The notes: a model not told the origin generated them from the letters alone. DNA of 12,572 nt from an uncultured Coriobacteriaceae bacterium (GCA_900552365.1 URZP01000040.1:1-12572); one strand, 5' to 3'. Positions 1 to 6,342 are shown, counted from the first letter of the stretch. Numbers and translations: made by a program.

Positions 1-470
1 AGCTCGTCTTCGAAGGCCCTTTGCCCTTTATCGTACTCAAGGGCAAGAACCTGTTCCCGATCAAGCCGCACGCTTCGATCGTTTTGGCGAAGAAACACTT
101 CTCCGTCACTCGAACGAGAAACAACGCGACTGGTCGACGCCTCAATATCTATAACAAGAACCACGTCCTCTTTGCCGGAGGAGTTGATAACGGGAATGCG
201 CTCTTTGCGAACGATGGGACTCGGCGAGCACGTCGTAAGAGCCGCACGCTCGAAATTTTCGATGTCGCGAGCGCCACTACGATTAAAACCCGTTACCTCG
301 CCATTATCCTCGATCCCAATAACTAACTTGCCTCCGCTCGCATTAGCGAACGCGCTAATGTGCTTGGCGATCTCTTTGTCGTCTTTTCGAGCGCTCTTAC
401 GATCAAAGTATTGGTTTTCGCCAAGCGTAGAGAGCAGACTTATATCGTTCGTCGCCATCGGTTGCTGCAT
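1..470 (-). CDS. AlbA_2/Schlafen-domain protein, 5' part only
   Basis: This gene begins at 470 and leaves the window at position 1, so only the first 156 codons are present and no stop is seen. Translation gives an uninterrupted frame with the hallmarks of the Schlafen AlbA_2 family (PF04326): GENQYFDRKSARKDD at residues 18-31 and the conserved core SAFANASGGKLVIGIEDNG at 39-57, followed by a beta-rich stretch with VFLRQNDRSVRL (125-136). The ATG at 470 is chosen because AGGAGG lies 5 nt upstream (complement of 476-481); a second in-frame ATG at 458 lacks one. Family members are RecG-like regulators, nuclease-type effectors or mobile-element passengers, and the missing C-terminal part decides which, so the function is open. 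Base and codon use (CGT, TTT, GTT, ATA) are more A+T-rich than in the genes to the right, which may mean transfer. The family call is confident, the role is not. Confidence 0.8.
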   Translation of the reverse strand, partial: MQQPMATNDISLLSTLGENQYFDRKSARKDDKEIAKHISAFANASGGKLVIGIEDNGEVTGFNRSGARDIENFERAALTTCSPSPIVRKERIPVINSSGKEDVVLVIDIEASTSRVVSRSSDGEVFLRQNDRSVRLDREQVLALEYDKGQRAFEDE

Positions 471-501
471 CGATGCCTCCTCGTAAAAGAATTTGATGCA
501 A

Positions 502-531
502 AGTCTAAACCAAACAGCTTGCCAGCGTCAT
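502..531 (-). promoter_or_regulatory. Possible promoter of the AlbA_2 gene
   Basis: On the minus strand an ATGACG box (complement of 526-531) stands 18 nt from a TAGACT box (complement of 502-507), 31 nt ahead of the start codon at 470. Both match consensus at four of six positions. It is the best pair in the short A+T-rich gap, but it is only a pattern match. Confidence 0.35.
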
Positions 532-592
532 TAGCGAACACCCCGAATTAGAAATCCACTCTCATCCCGTTTGACGCGAAACCCTGAATACG

Positions 593-626
593 AAAAAAGC
601 CCTGAACTGTTTGCCAGTTCAGGGCT
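593..626 (-). terminator. Intrinsic terminator of tRNA-fMet
   Basis: A perfect 11-bp inverted repeat (598-608 with 616-626, arms AGCCCTGAACT and AGTTCAGGGCT) with a 7-nt loop is followed on the minus strand by six T (598-593). It starts 8 nt after the tRNA 3' end, so it ends the tRNA transcript and shields the AlbA_2 gene from read-through. Confidence 0.92.
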
Positions 627-633
627 GAAGTTT

Positions 634-710
634 TGGTCGCGGGGGCAGGATTTGAACCTACGGCCTCCGGGTTATGAGCCCGGCGAGCTACCAGACTGCT
701 CCACCCCGCA
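634..710 (-). tRNA. tRNA-Met(CAT), initiator type (tRNA-fMet)
   Basis: A 77-nt cloverleaf on the minus strand. The anticodon CAT is the complement of 674-676. Three consecutive G-C pairs (GGG/CCC) close the anticodon stem and the first base pair is not Watson-Crick (T1 with G72); both are identity marks of the initiator tRNA used by IF2 and formylase. TTCAAAT is the T-loop and the 3' CCA (636-634) is encoded. It is very close to the E. coli fMet sequence. It has its own predicted promoter and terminator. Confidence 0.96.
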
Positions 711-720
711 ATGTATATAG

Positions 721-754
721 TGCTGTTCGTGACTTGCTTGTCTCTTGAACAGCA
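721..754 (-). other. Leader hairpin upstream of tRNA-fMet
   Basis: An 8-bp inverted repeat, TGCTGTTC (721-728) and GAACAGCA (747-754), has an 18-nt loop. It falls between the predicted transcription start (about 754) and the tRNA 5' end (710), so it would fold in the tRNA leader RNA. A role in processing is possible. There is no T-tract, so it is not a terminator. Confidence 0.4.
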
Positions 755-760
755 GAAGAT

Positions 761-789
761 ATATTACTCACCTCTTACGCCCATGGCAA
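761..789 (-). promoter_or_regulatory. Probable promoter of tRNA-fMet
   Basis: On the minus strand TTGCCA (complement of 784-789, five of six matches to the -35 consensus) is followed after exactly 17 nt by TAATAT (complement of 761-766). Transcription would start near 754, giving a leader of about 44 nt. The stable-RNA context and the exact spacing favour it over the TATATA at 713-718, which sits too close to the tRNA. Confidence 0.55.
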
Positions 790-840
790 GCTTTTCCTGC
801 ATTGCCCACGCGACCTTCACAACCTTGGCTCGCAGCCACG

Positions 841-1098
841 TCACGCACCGCAGCCACGCTCTTGGCCTTCTCCTTCCGCGATAACCTCGTCGAACCCCTT
901 CAACGCCGCAAATGGCATGAACTGTCTGCCCCTATCGTCCCCGGGCGCGGCATAATGCACCCCTTCGGCAGCAACTCGCTTCGCGATGTCGTCCAGCACT
1001 TGCGCGCGATACTGACGCTCGTCTTCGGAAATCTCGTTCCACACGTCAACCGAAGGGATCTGCGCCGCATGCCGGGCCTGATCAACGTTCATCATCAT
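841..1098 (-). CDS. YolD-like protein, partner of the Y-family polymerase
   Basis: An 85-residue protein whose core RQFMPFAALKGFDEVI (residues 58-73) matches the signature RAAQFAPFAALTGYDD that I recall for YolD-like proteins (PF08863) of Firmicutes. These small proteins are coded beside UvrX/UmuC-type polymerases and are thought to play a UmuD-like accessory role in lesion bypass; this is a family-level inference. Its ATG overlaps the polymerase stop (ATGA at 1098-1095), so the two are translationally coupled, and AGGAGG lies 9 nt upstream inside the polymerase gene. Compared with the family, the residues before the motif look different and the region after it is short (12 residues), so the C-terminal half may be reduced. 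No terminator is clear between its end and the tRNA promoter. I am confident that it is real and fairly confident of the family. Confidence 0.75.
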   Translation of the reverse strand: MMMNVDQARHAAQIPSVDVWNEISEDERQYRAQVLDDIAKRVAAEGVHYAAPGDDRGRQFMPFAALKGFDEVIAEGEGQERGCGA

Positions 1099-2471
1099 GC
1101 CCGATGACCTCCTACTTGCATGTTCCTTTCGCGACCATTCGCTTCAGGAAGAAGGCTAGTGGCCGTTAGCACCGAATTCCTACCGAACCGCGCCCGCACG
1201 GCAACCATCGCCTGCGCAACAGCCTCTTCCTTGCTTTCACCCTCGATATCGTCAAAGAGCATGGGCTGCACGGCGCTTTTATCGAGCAAACCGCCAAGCG
1301 CGATGTCCACCCGTCGAATTGCCATCCGCGGATCAACGTGCTTCAAATACAGATCCAACAGCGCGTCCGTCGTTTGCGTCACCGAATCGGTAGCCCTTGG
1401 GAATTTCACGCTGCCACCCGCTCCCAAAGTCGGCGCCCGCCCGTGATCCCACGCATGATGACTTACCCCCGACGAGGAATAACCCACCCAAATCCCAACG
1501 CTCGTTGCAACAAGGCCCTTCTCGGTAAGCTCCAAGCACGACGAAAGCGCCATCTCGCGAACAAGCGTCTGCGCCTCTTCGTAACCGTAATCGCGCATAA
1601 GAACCTGCCCGTTCGTGATGGAATGGTCGCGTCGCCGGTAATTCTTCGCCTGGGAAATGGTGCACGGCTCTTGCCCCCACGCATGGTCAAGCAGGAACAG
1701 GCCGTTCTTGCCGAACTCCTTCTGAATGGATTTCTTCGGCAGCGAGCACACGCCCGCCAGATCGAACACGCCATGCTTCGCCAGTCGCCGTGCGGTGCCG
1801 GGCCCAATACCCCATATGTCGGTGATGGGCCGATGAAACCAGATCTCGCGACGCCATGACTCGTCATCCAGCTGACCAATGCCGTCGGGCGCATGCTTGG
1901 CGCACACGTCAAGCGCAACCTTTGCCATAAGCAAGTTCGGGCCAATACCCGCCGTGGCCGTGATGCCCGTTTGATCGAACACCGCCTGCATAAGCATCTT
2001 CGCGAACGTACGCCCATCCACACCATAGAGCTTCAAGTACGGCGTGGCGTCGATGAACGACTCATCGATTGAGTAAACATGCATGTCATCAGACGAAACG
2101 AATTGCCGATACGCGTTAACGACATGCCCCGATACCTCCATATAGCGCTTCATGCGCGGCACCGCGCAAACGAAATCGATGCCATCGGGGACGTCGCGCA
2201 GTCGACAGCGGTTCTTCACGCCCCGCTCCTTCAACGCCGGCGTAATGGCAAGGCAAATGGTGTTGGCACTGCGTTCGGGATCTGCCACAACCAGGTTGGT
2301 AGTAAACGGGTCGAGCTCGCGATCGATGCATTCCACCGAAGCGTAAAAGGATTTCAGATCGATGCACAGGTAAGTCCTGTTGGAAGATTGATGCATCTGC
2401 GAAAGGTTGCAGCGCGACGCGGTATCGTTAGCCGGCGTTTCACACTTTGCCGACAAGAATCTATCCGTCAT
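1095..2471 (-). CDS. Y-family DNA polymerase (UvrX/UmuC-like, lesion bypass)
   Basis: An error-prone translesion polymerase of 458 residues. The first catalytic aspartate is D38 in CIDLKSFYASVE, and the second pair is D136/E137 in YSIDESFIDAT. A helix-hairpin-helix (ITDIWGIGPGTARRLAKHG) covers about 216-234. QPMLF near residue 402 fits the Q-x-x-L-F beta-clamp-binding motif, and the C-terminus RNMQVGGHRA is typical of the Firmicutes UvrX branch rather than DinB. The ATG at 2471 is chosen because AAGGGG lies 7 nt upstream; the GTG at 2477 would be 1 nt from it. About 33 residues precede the polymerase fold, longer than usual. It overlaps the YolD gene by 4 nt and shares a perfect SOS box with the divergent gene at 2542, so LexA control and damage induction are expected. 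No umuD-like gene is in the window. Confidence 0.93.
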   Translation of the reverse strand: MTDRFLSAKCETPANDTASRCNLSQMHQSSNRTYLCIDLKSFYASVECIDRELDPFTTNLVVADPERSANTICLAITPALKERGVKNRCRLRDVPDGIDFVCAVPRMKRYMEVSGHVVNAYRQFVSSDDMHVYSIDESFIDATPYLKLYGVDGRTFAKMLMQAVFDQTGITATAGIGPNLLMAKVALDVCAKHAPDGIGQLDDESWRREIWFHRPITDIWGIGPGTARRLAKHGVFDLAGVCSLPKKSIQKEFGKNGLFLLDHAWGQEPCTISQAKNYRRRDHSITNGQVLMRDYGYEEAQTLVREMALSSCLELTEKGLVATSVGIWVGYSSSGVSHHAWDHGRAPTLGAGGSVKFPRATDSVTQTTDALLDLYLKHVDPRMAIRRVDIALGGLLDKSAVQPMLFDDIEGESKEEAVAQAMVAVRARFGRNSVLTATSLLPEANGRERNMQVGGHRA

Positions 2472-2478
2472 TCGCACA

Positions 2479-2484
2479 CCCCTT
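2479..2484 (-). promoter_or_regulatory. Ribosome binding site deciding the polymerase start
   Basis: AAGGGG on the minus strand is 7 nt from the ATG at 2471 but only 1 nt from the upstream in-frame GTG at 2477. The spacing favours the ATG. Confidence 0.6.
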
Positions 2485-2514
2485 TAATCTTCACAGTCTG
2501 TTCGCTACCATAAT

Positions 2515-2530
2515 TCGAACCGATGTTCGA
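2515..2530. promoter_or_regulatory. SOS box (LexA operator), shared by divergent genes
   Basis: TCGAACCGATGTTCGA has perfectly symmetric 6-nt arms and exactly matches the CGAAC-N4-GTTCG LexA operator known from Bacillus and actinobacteria. It lies 44 nt before the polymerase start and 11 nt before the plus-strand gene. It overlaps the likely -10 of the plus-strand gene (GATAAT, 2529-2534). For the polymerase it would sit just upstream of a weak -10 (TATGGT, complement of 2507-2512). One bound LexA could therefore block both directions. The site is seen directly; its function is inferred from the motif and the damage-repair genes beside it. Confidence 0.88.
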
Positions 2531-2534
2531 TAAT
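2529..2534 (+). promoter_or_regulatory. Likely -10 box of the plus-strand SOS gene
   Basis: GATAAT matches the consensus at five of six positions. It ends 7 nt before the ATG at 2542, so transcription would begin at or next to the start codon. No good -35 is visible (CTACCA at 2505-2510 is the nearest). See the linked finding on a leaderless mRNA. Confidence 0.45.
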
Positions 2535-2541
2535 AACAGAC

Positions 2542-2859
2542 ATGCCAACAGATTGGGTGACAGATTCAAGCGGAACACGAAGACGGGCGCACAAGCGCTA
2601 CGTCGACGTTTTCATGCGCATAACCGACGAGGGGAGGTTCGATCCGGTTGCGATCATGTGGCCCGACGGACGCTCGTTCCGCGTTGACGAAATCATCGAG
2701 CGCAGCGACTTCGGGCCTTCTTACCGGGGCGTCTCGACGGCGCGCTACCGCATTCGCATCGGCTCGCGCGAGACGAACCTGTTCCTGGAACGAAGAACTT
2801 ACGACGCAACTTTAGGAAAGCCGCCGATCGAGCGCTTCTGGGTGGAGGCGTTCGGGTAA
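2542..2859 (+). CDS. Small conserved protein divergent from the SOS polymerase
   Basis: A 105-residue soluble protein with no signal peptide or membrane segment. It has three conserved blocks: FDPVAIMWPDGRSFRVDEI (33-51), RYRIRIGSRETNLFLE (69-84) and RFWVEAFG (98-105). From memory these resemble a small beta-rich family common in gut Clostridia near Y-family polymerase genes, with the pattern F-D-x-x-G-x-x-x-P-x-x-x-x-W-E-D-G then R-Y-T-x-R-I-x-G-x-x-T-x-L-F. The biochemical function is unknown to me. Control by the shared SOS box suggests a role in lesion bypass or the damage response, perhaps as a third partner of the polymerase and YolD protein; that is inference. The ATG has no Shine-Dalgarno sequence upstream, and a GTG at codon 6 is the only nearby alternative. 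A strong hairpin follows at 2897-2922. Confidence 0.72.
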   Translation: MPTDWVTDSSGTRRRAHKRYVDVFMRITDEGRFDPVAIMWPDGRSFRVDEIIERSDFGPSYRGVSTARYRIRIGSRETNLFLERRTYDATLGKPPIERFWVEAFG

Positions 2860-2896
2860 CGCAAGGCTGCACGCGCAAGACAAACGGCGGAGCGAA

Positions 2897-2922
2897 CAGG
2901 CGCAGCGGTCAGCGCTGCCCTG
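2897..2922 (+). terminator. Stem-loop after the small SOS gene, terminator-like
   Basis: CAGG and GCAGCG (2897-2907) pair with CGCTGC and CCTG (2913-2922), giving ten base pairs with one bulged C and a 5-nt loop, 37 nt after the stop at 2859. No T-tract follows, so it may mark a transcript end only weakly. Confidence 0.35.
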
Positions 2923-3014
2923 TCGCACGCGTACGCCCCGCAAATCGACACGCGCCCGAAACCAAAAAGCGTTAAAGTGAGGCTTGCTTCAAACCAAAGA
3001 ACGGAAGGAACAAC

Positions 3015-3851
3015 ATGACGGTCATCGATGCGCACGCACATATCTACCCCGAGGCAATCGCCCCGCGAGCGGTCGAGGCGGTCGGTGCGTTTTACGGGGT
3101 TCAACAGGCAATGGCGGGTAAAGGCACGGCCGAAGACCTAATCGCCGCCACAAAGCGCTCGCCTATCACGCACTTCATCGTGCACTCGGTGGCAACCACC
3201 GCGCACTCCGTTCCCACCATCAACACGTTCCTTGCCAATAAGCAGGCCGAACACCCCGAGTTCATCGCCTTCGGTACCATGCACCCCGATTTCAAGGACA
3301 TGGAAGCCGAAGTCGAACGCGCGCTTGAGCTGGGGCTTCACGGCTTCAAGTTGCATCCCGACACGCAGAAGGTCAACCTTGACGACCCGCGTCTGATGAA
3401 CTTCTACGAGATCATCGAGGGACGCGCGCCGGTTGTCATCCACACCGGCGATTACCGCTACGGCTATTCGAACCCCAAGCGCCTGAAGAACGTGCTGCGC
3501 GCCTTCCCCGACCTGGTGGTTGATGCCGCGCACTTCGGCGGCTGGTCCATCTTCGATCGCGGCTACGACATGCTGCATAATGATGACATCCGCGACCTCG
3601 CCCTTGAGGAAAGGCTTTTCGTCGACTCCTCCAGCACCGTCGCCTTCACCGGCACGCGCCACCTAGCCGAACTCGTCCATTTGTGGGGATGCGACCGCGT
3701 CATGTTCGGCAGCGACTTCCCCATGTGGGACCCAGCCGTCGAATTCGACCAGCAAATCGCACAGCAGGCCCCGGGCGTTTTCAGCGACGACGACCTAGAG
3801 AAGATTCTCTGGCGCAACGCCGAGCGCTTCTGCGGTGTGCAGGTAAGTTAG
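3015..3851 (+). CDS. Amidohydrolase family protein (Amidohydro_2)
   Basis: A 278-residue metal-dependent hydrolase of the Amidohydro_2/ACMSD-like superfamily (PF04909), a TIM-barrel enzyme in the cytoplasm. The metal and catalytic residues sit in the expected order: H7 and H9 in DAHAHIYP, H143 in VVIHTGD, H173 in AAHFGGW and D234 in MFGSDFPMWD. Length and start are normal; GGAAGG (3003-3008) is 6 nt before the ATG. The family includes decarboxylases and hydrolases acting on cyclic or aromatic acids. The substrate cannot be told from this sequence, and no pathway gene is adjacent: the left neighbour is the SOS gene and the right neighbour is convergent. It appears to be a single-gene unit. I am confident of the fold and have no basis for a specific reaction. 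Confidence 0.88.
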   Translation: MTVIDAHAHIYPEAIAPRAVEAVGAFYGVQQAMAGKGTAEDLIAATKRSPITHFIVHSVATTAHSVPTINTFLANKQAEHPEFIAFGTMHPDFKDMEAEVERALELGLHGFKLHPDTQKVNLDDPRLMNFYEIIEGRAPVVIHTGDYRYGYSNPKRLKNVLRAFPDLVVDAAHFGGWSIFDRGYDMLHNDDIRDLALEERLFVDSSSTVAFTGTRHLAELVHLWGCDRVMFGSDFPMWDPAVEFDQQIAQQAPGVFSDDDLEKILWRNAERFCGVQVS

Positions 3852-3924
3852 CCGAAGGCGCCGCCCAACAACCAAGCGACACTGCGCGACGCGAGCGCAA
3901 GAGCGCACATACGAAACCAAACAC

Positions 3925-3960
3925 AAAAACGGGTGCGAGCCGATCAACAGCTCACATCCG
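3925..3960 (-). terminator. Intrinsic terminator of the CNNM/CorC gene
   Basis: On the minus strand an 11-nt stem (3960-3950 with 3940-3930; nine Watson-Crick pairs, one G-T pair, one mismatch) and a 9-nt loop are followed by five T (3929-3925). It lies 38 nt after the stop at 3998. On the plus strand the same hairpin is followed by TTATCTATCT, so it might also weakly stop transcripts from the convergent amidohydrolase gene. Confidence 0.75.
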
Positions 3961-3997
3961 TTATCTATCTGGGCTTACGTTTTTGCGCTCGCCTCTC

Positions 3998-5341
3998 TTA
4001 CAGCAGCGGATCCTGCTTGGCCGGAATCGCGCGCACCTCGATCTTGTCGATGCGGTGGTTATCCATGTCCACAACCGTGAACTGCGCCGATGCACCGCCC
4101 TCGACAGGCTCGCCGTCGCGCATCTCGACAACGCCAACCACGTCGCCCTCGGCGGGAATGCGGTCGAACAGCGATAGCAGCAAGCCGCCCGCCGTCTCGC
4201 ATTCGTCGGCCTCTTCAGGCGTGAACCCAATAAGCTCGGTTACCTCGTCGATAGGCATCGAACCGTCAATGAGCTTGCGACCGTCGGATAGCTCGACTAC
4301 GCGGCCCTCGTCGCCATGCGAATACTCGTCGTCCATGCGGCCGACGATCTGCTCCATGATGTCGCTCATGGTGACGATGCCGCTGGTGCCGCCGTGCTCG
4401 TCCACGACCACGGCGATCTTCGTGTGCTGACGTTGCAGCGCCTGCAGCAGCTTGGCAACGGGAATCCCCTCGGGCACGGCAAGGATGCTGCGGATGCGCA
4501 GGTCCTTCATGTCCTCGCCCTTCGGCGCGGTGTACAGGTCCTTCACGTGCACGAAACCGACAATGCGGTCTTTGCTTCCCTGGCAAACGGGGTAGCGCGT
4601 GAACTTGTAGTTGCGCACGGTTTGAAGGTTCTCTTCCAGCGAGTCTTCCATGTCGACGCAGATCAGGTCGGTGCGCGGGGTCATGATGGCCTCAGCATCC
4701 TTGTCGCCGATGTCGAAGATGTTGTCCACGATCTCGTTGGCCTCGGGGTCGATCAGACCGCTTTCGGTGGACTCGTCAATGAGCAGCTTGATTTCCTCGT
4801 CGGTGTAAACCTCGTGCTCGTTCTCGGGATCGTGGCCGGCCAGGCGCACAACGGCGCTGGTCAGGTGGTTGAACAGCCACATGATGGGGAACGTGATGCG
4901 ATAGAACACATGAAGGACGGGCGCCGTGTGCAGTGCGTACGACTCGGTCGAGTAAATGGCGAACGACTTGGGGATAAGCTCGCCCACAACCACGTGAAGC
5001 GTGGTCATGATGATGTAACCGATGGCGACGGAGATGGCGGAGATGGCCGTCTCGGGAATTCCGATGGGGGCCAGCACCGGGCGGATGAGATTAGAGAACG
5101 CAGGCTCGCCCAACCAACCCAAGGCAAGCGAAGCCAAAGTAATGCCCAACTGGCATGCCGAAAGATAATCGTTAACGTTGTCGGTGATGATTTTCGCCGC
5201 CTTCGCGCCCTTGCGACCTTCCTGCAGGGCCATTTCAACCTGCGAGGGGCGCACGCGCACCATTGCGAATTCGGCAACGACAAAAAAGGCGTTCATCAAA
5301 AGGAACGCCGCAACCAATAGCAAACTTACCCCTATGGGCAT
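3998..5341 (-). CDS. CNNM/CorC (HlyC-type) membrane protein, DUF21-CBS-CorC
   Basis: A 447-residue integral membrane protein of the 'hemolysin family'/CNNM transporter group, whose characterised members move Mg2+ (or Na+). The N-terminal DUF21 domain (about 1-165) has hydrophobic segments starting with VSLLLVAAFLLMNAFFVVAE and the family motif GELIPKS (120-126). A CBS pair follows (about 215-335, with EAIMTPRTD at 217-225 and DEHGGTSGIVTMSDIMEQIVG at 314-334), then the CorC_HlyC domain (about 350-440). The ATG at 5341 has GGAGG 5 nt upstream (5347-5351); an upstream ATG at 5389 would add 16 residues without support. It lies 50 nt after the ACT gene in the same direction, with a strong hairpin in the gap. 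'Hemolysin' is a historical label; ion transport is the better reading, with the ion unknown. Confidence 0.92.
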   Translation of the reverse strand: MPIGVSLLLVAAFLLMNAFFVVAEFAMVRVRPSQVEMALQEGRKGAKAAKIITDNVNDYLSACQLGITLASLALGWLGEPAFSNLIRPVLAPIGIPETAISAISVAIGYIIMTTLHVVVGELIPKSFAIYSTESYALHTAPVLHVFYRITFPIMWLFNHLTSAVVRLAGHDPENEHEVYTDEEIKLLIDESTESGLIDPEANEIVDNIFDIGDKDAEAIMTPRTDLICVDMEDSLEENLQTVRNYKFTRYPVCQGSKDRIVGFVHVKDLYTAPKGEDMKDLRIRSILAVPEGIPVAKLLQALQRQHTKIAVVVDEHGGTSGIVTMSDIMEQIVGRMDDEYSHGDEGRVVELSDGRKLIDGSMPIDEVTELIGFTPEEADECETAGGLLLSLFDRIPAEGDVVGVVEMRDGEPVEGGASAQFTVVDMDNHRIDKIEVRAIPAKQDPLL

Positions 5342-5359
5342 GTATACCTCCAGTAAAGA

Positions 5360-5383
5360 CGCGGGCGACGATTGTCGCCCGCG
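5360..5383 (-). other. Strong intergenic hairpin before the CNNM gene
   Basis: CGCGGGCGAC (5360-5369) and GTCGCCCGCG (5374-5383) form a perfect 10-bp stem with a 4-nt loop. It fills most of the 50-nt gap between the ACT gene and the CNNM gene. On the minus strand only TCTTTA follows, so it is a weak terminator, an attenuator or an mRNA processing or stability element; the sequence does not decide which. Confidence 0.55.
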
Positions 5384-5391
5384 GAGCAATA

Positions 5392-5661
5392 CTACACCTC
5401 GTACATATAGCTGAAGACATCTTGTCGCTGAAGCGTCATCTGAACGCCCAGCTTCTCGGCCTGCGCAGCAAGCTTAGCCTGAACGTCGTCGAAGCCCGCG
5501 ACCTCGTCATTCAGCGTGGTGAGCATGGTCATCGAGAACATGTCACCCAAAATGGTTTGGCTGATATCGTCGATGTTGGCGCCACACTCGGTAAGGGTGA
5601 CGGCGACGCCGGCGACGATGCCAGGACGATCCTTGCCAAGAACGGAAAGAACGCACTTCAT
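5392..5661 (-). CDS. ACT domain protein, UPF0237 family
   Basis: An 89-residue protein made of a single ACT domain, a fold that binds small ligands such as amino acids. GKDRPGIVAGVA (9-20) is the diagnostic first loop and helix, and the ending DVFSYMYEV matches the short UPF0237 family rather than the longer GcvR. The start at 5661 has GGAGG a few nt upstream. UPF0237 genes usually precede a UPF0210 (DUF711) gene; here the following gene is a CNNM membrane protein, so that partner is absent from this window. It lies 78 nt after folE, and a perfect 12-bp palindrome (5673-5684) sits just upstream of its RBS. A regulatory or ligand-sensing role is likely; the ligand is unknown. Confidence 0.88.
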   Translation of the reverse strand: MKCVLSVLGKDRPGIVAGVAVTLTECGANIDDISQTILGDMFSMTMLTTLNDEVAGFDDVQAKLAAQAEKLGVQMTLQRQDVFSYMYEV

Positions 5662-5672
5662 AAGAGCCTCCC

Positions 5673-5684
5673 GGTTTCGAAACC
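5673..5684. promoter_or_regulatory. Perfect palindrome upstream of the ACT gene
   Basis: GGTTTCGAAACC is a perfect 12-bp palindrome 11 nt ahead of the ACT start codon, next to its RBS. It could be an operator, or chance. No regulator gene is nearby. Confidence 0.3.
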
Positions 5685-5739
5685 TGTTTTGCCAAAGTCT
5701 AGCATGCGCACCGTCGTTGACGGCCCGCGGCGCGAAGCC

Positions 5740-6333
5740 TTAACGGAAAATCAAGCTCATAGCCTCGGAACGCGTGGCCTGGTTGGAAAGGAAGCACCCG
5801 CGTGCCGCGCTGGTGGTGGTCTTCGATCCGGGCTTCTTAACGCCGCGCATGGTCATGCACATATGCTCGGCTTCAAGCACGACCATCACGCCTTCGGGGT
5901 TAAGCTCTTCAACCAGCGTGTCGGCGATCTGCGAAGTAAGGCGCTCCTGAATCTGCGGGCGCTTGGCATACAGATCGACCAAGCGGGCAAGCTTCGACAA
6001 GCCGCAAACCTTCCCCTCTTTGCCGGGAATGTACGCAATGTGCGCCTGGCCGAAGAACGGTGCCAGATGATGCTCGCACATCGAGTAGAACGGAATTTCG
6101 CGCACCAGCACCATTTCCTGATGATGCTCGTCGAACAGTTTCTCGAACAGACCGTGCGGGTCTTGGTTCATGCCGGCAAAGATCTCTTCGTACATGCGCG
6201 CCACGCGAGCAGGCGTTTCGATCAGACCCTCGCGATCAGGGTCTTCGCCAACGCCCTCCAAGATCATGCGCACGCCGGCTTCGATCTTCTCCATGTCCAT
6301 GGTGCTGGTGTTGTTCGAATTATCGTTCTGCAT
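5740..6333 (-). CDS. folE: GTP cyclohydrolase I
   Basis: Converts GTP to 7,8-dihydroneopterin triphosphate, the first step of folate (and some pterin and queuosine) synthesis, as a cytosolic homodecamer. The protein has 197 residues, close to the usual length. The zinc ligands are C86 and H89 in MCEHHLAPFFG and C159 in EHMCMTMRGV. The substrate and core motifs GLIETPARVARMYEE (36-50) and GLSKLARLVD (111-120) are intact, so it is the zinc-dependent type IA enzyme. The ATG at 6333 has AGGAG 7 nt upstream. No other folate gene is beside it. The 159 nt upstream hold repeated sequence rather than a recognisable riboswitch, and the gene may be read from the exonuclease transcript. Confidence 0.97.
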   Translation of the reverse strand: MQNDNSNNTSTMDMEKIEAGVRMILEGVGEDPDREGLIETPARVARMYEEIFAGMNQDPHGLFEKLFDEHHQEMVLVREIPFYSMCEHHLAPFFGQAHIAYIPGKEGKVCGLSKLARLVDLYAKRPQIQERLTSQIADTLVEELNPEGVMVVLEAEHMCMTMRGVKKPGSKTTTSAARGCFLSNQATRSEAMSLIFR

Positions 6334-6342
6334 GTGAAAGCT

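Noticed and set aside
21..551. Three short plus-strand frames at the left edge
   Set aside because: They are antisense to the AlbA_2 gene, whose minus-strand translation shows a conserved domain and a good RBS.
713..718. TATATA as the -10 of tRNA-fMet
   Set aside because: It would place the transcript start inside the tRNA and has no -35; the pair at 761-789 fits better.
721..754. A second LexA box (GTTC and GAAC words)
   Set aside because: The half-sites are 18 nt apart and in the wrong order for GAAC-N4-GTTC; it is better read as a leader hairpin.
745..1107. A 120-residue plus-strand frame
   Set aside because: Antisense to the YolD-like gene; no family features.
3998..5341. A true hemolysin
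   Set aside because: The name is inherited; the DUF21-CBS-CorC layout belongs to the CNNM/CorC ion-transport group.
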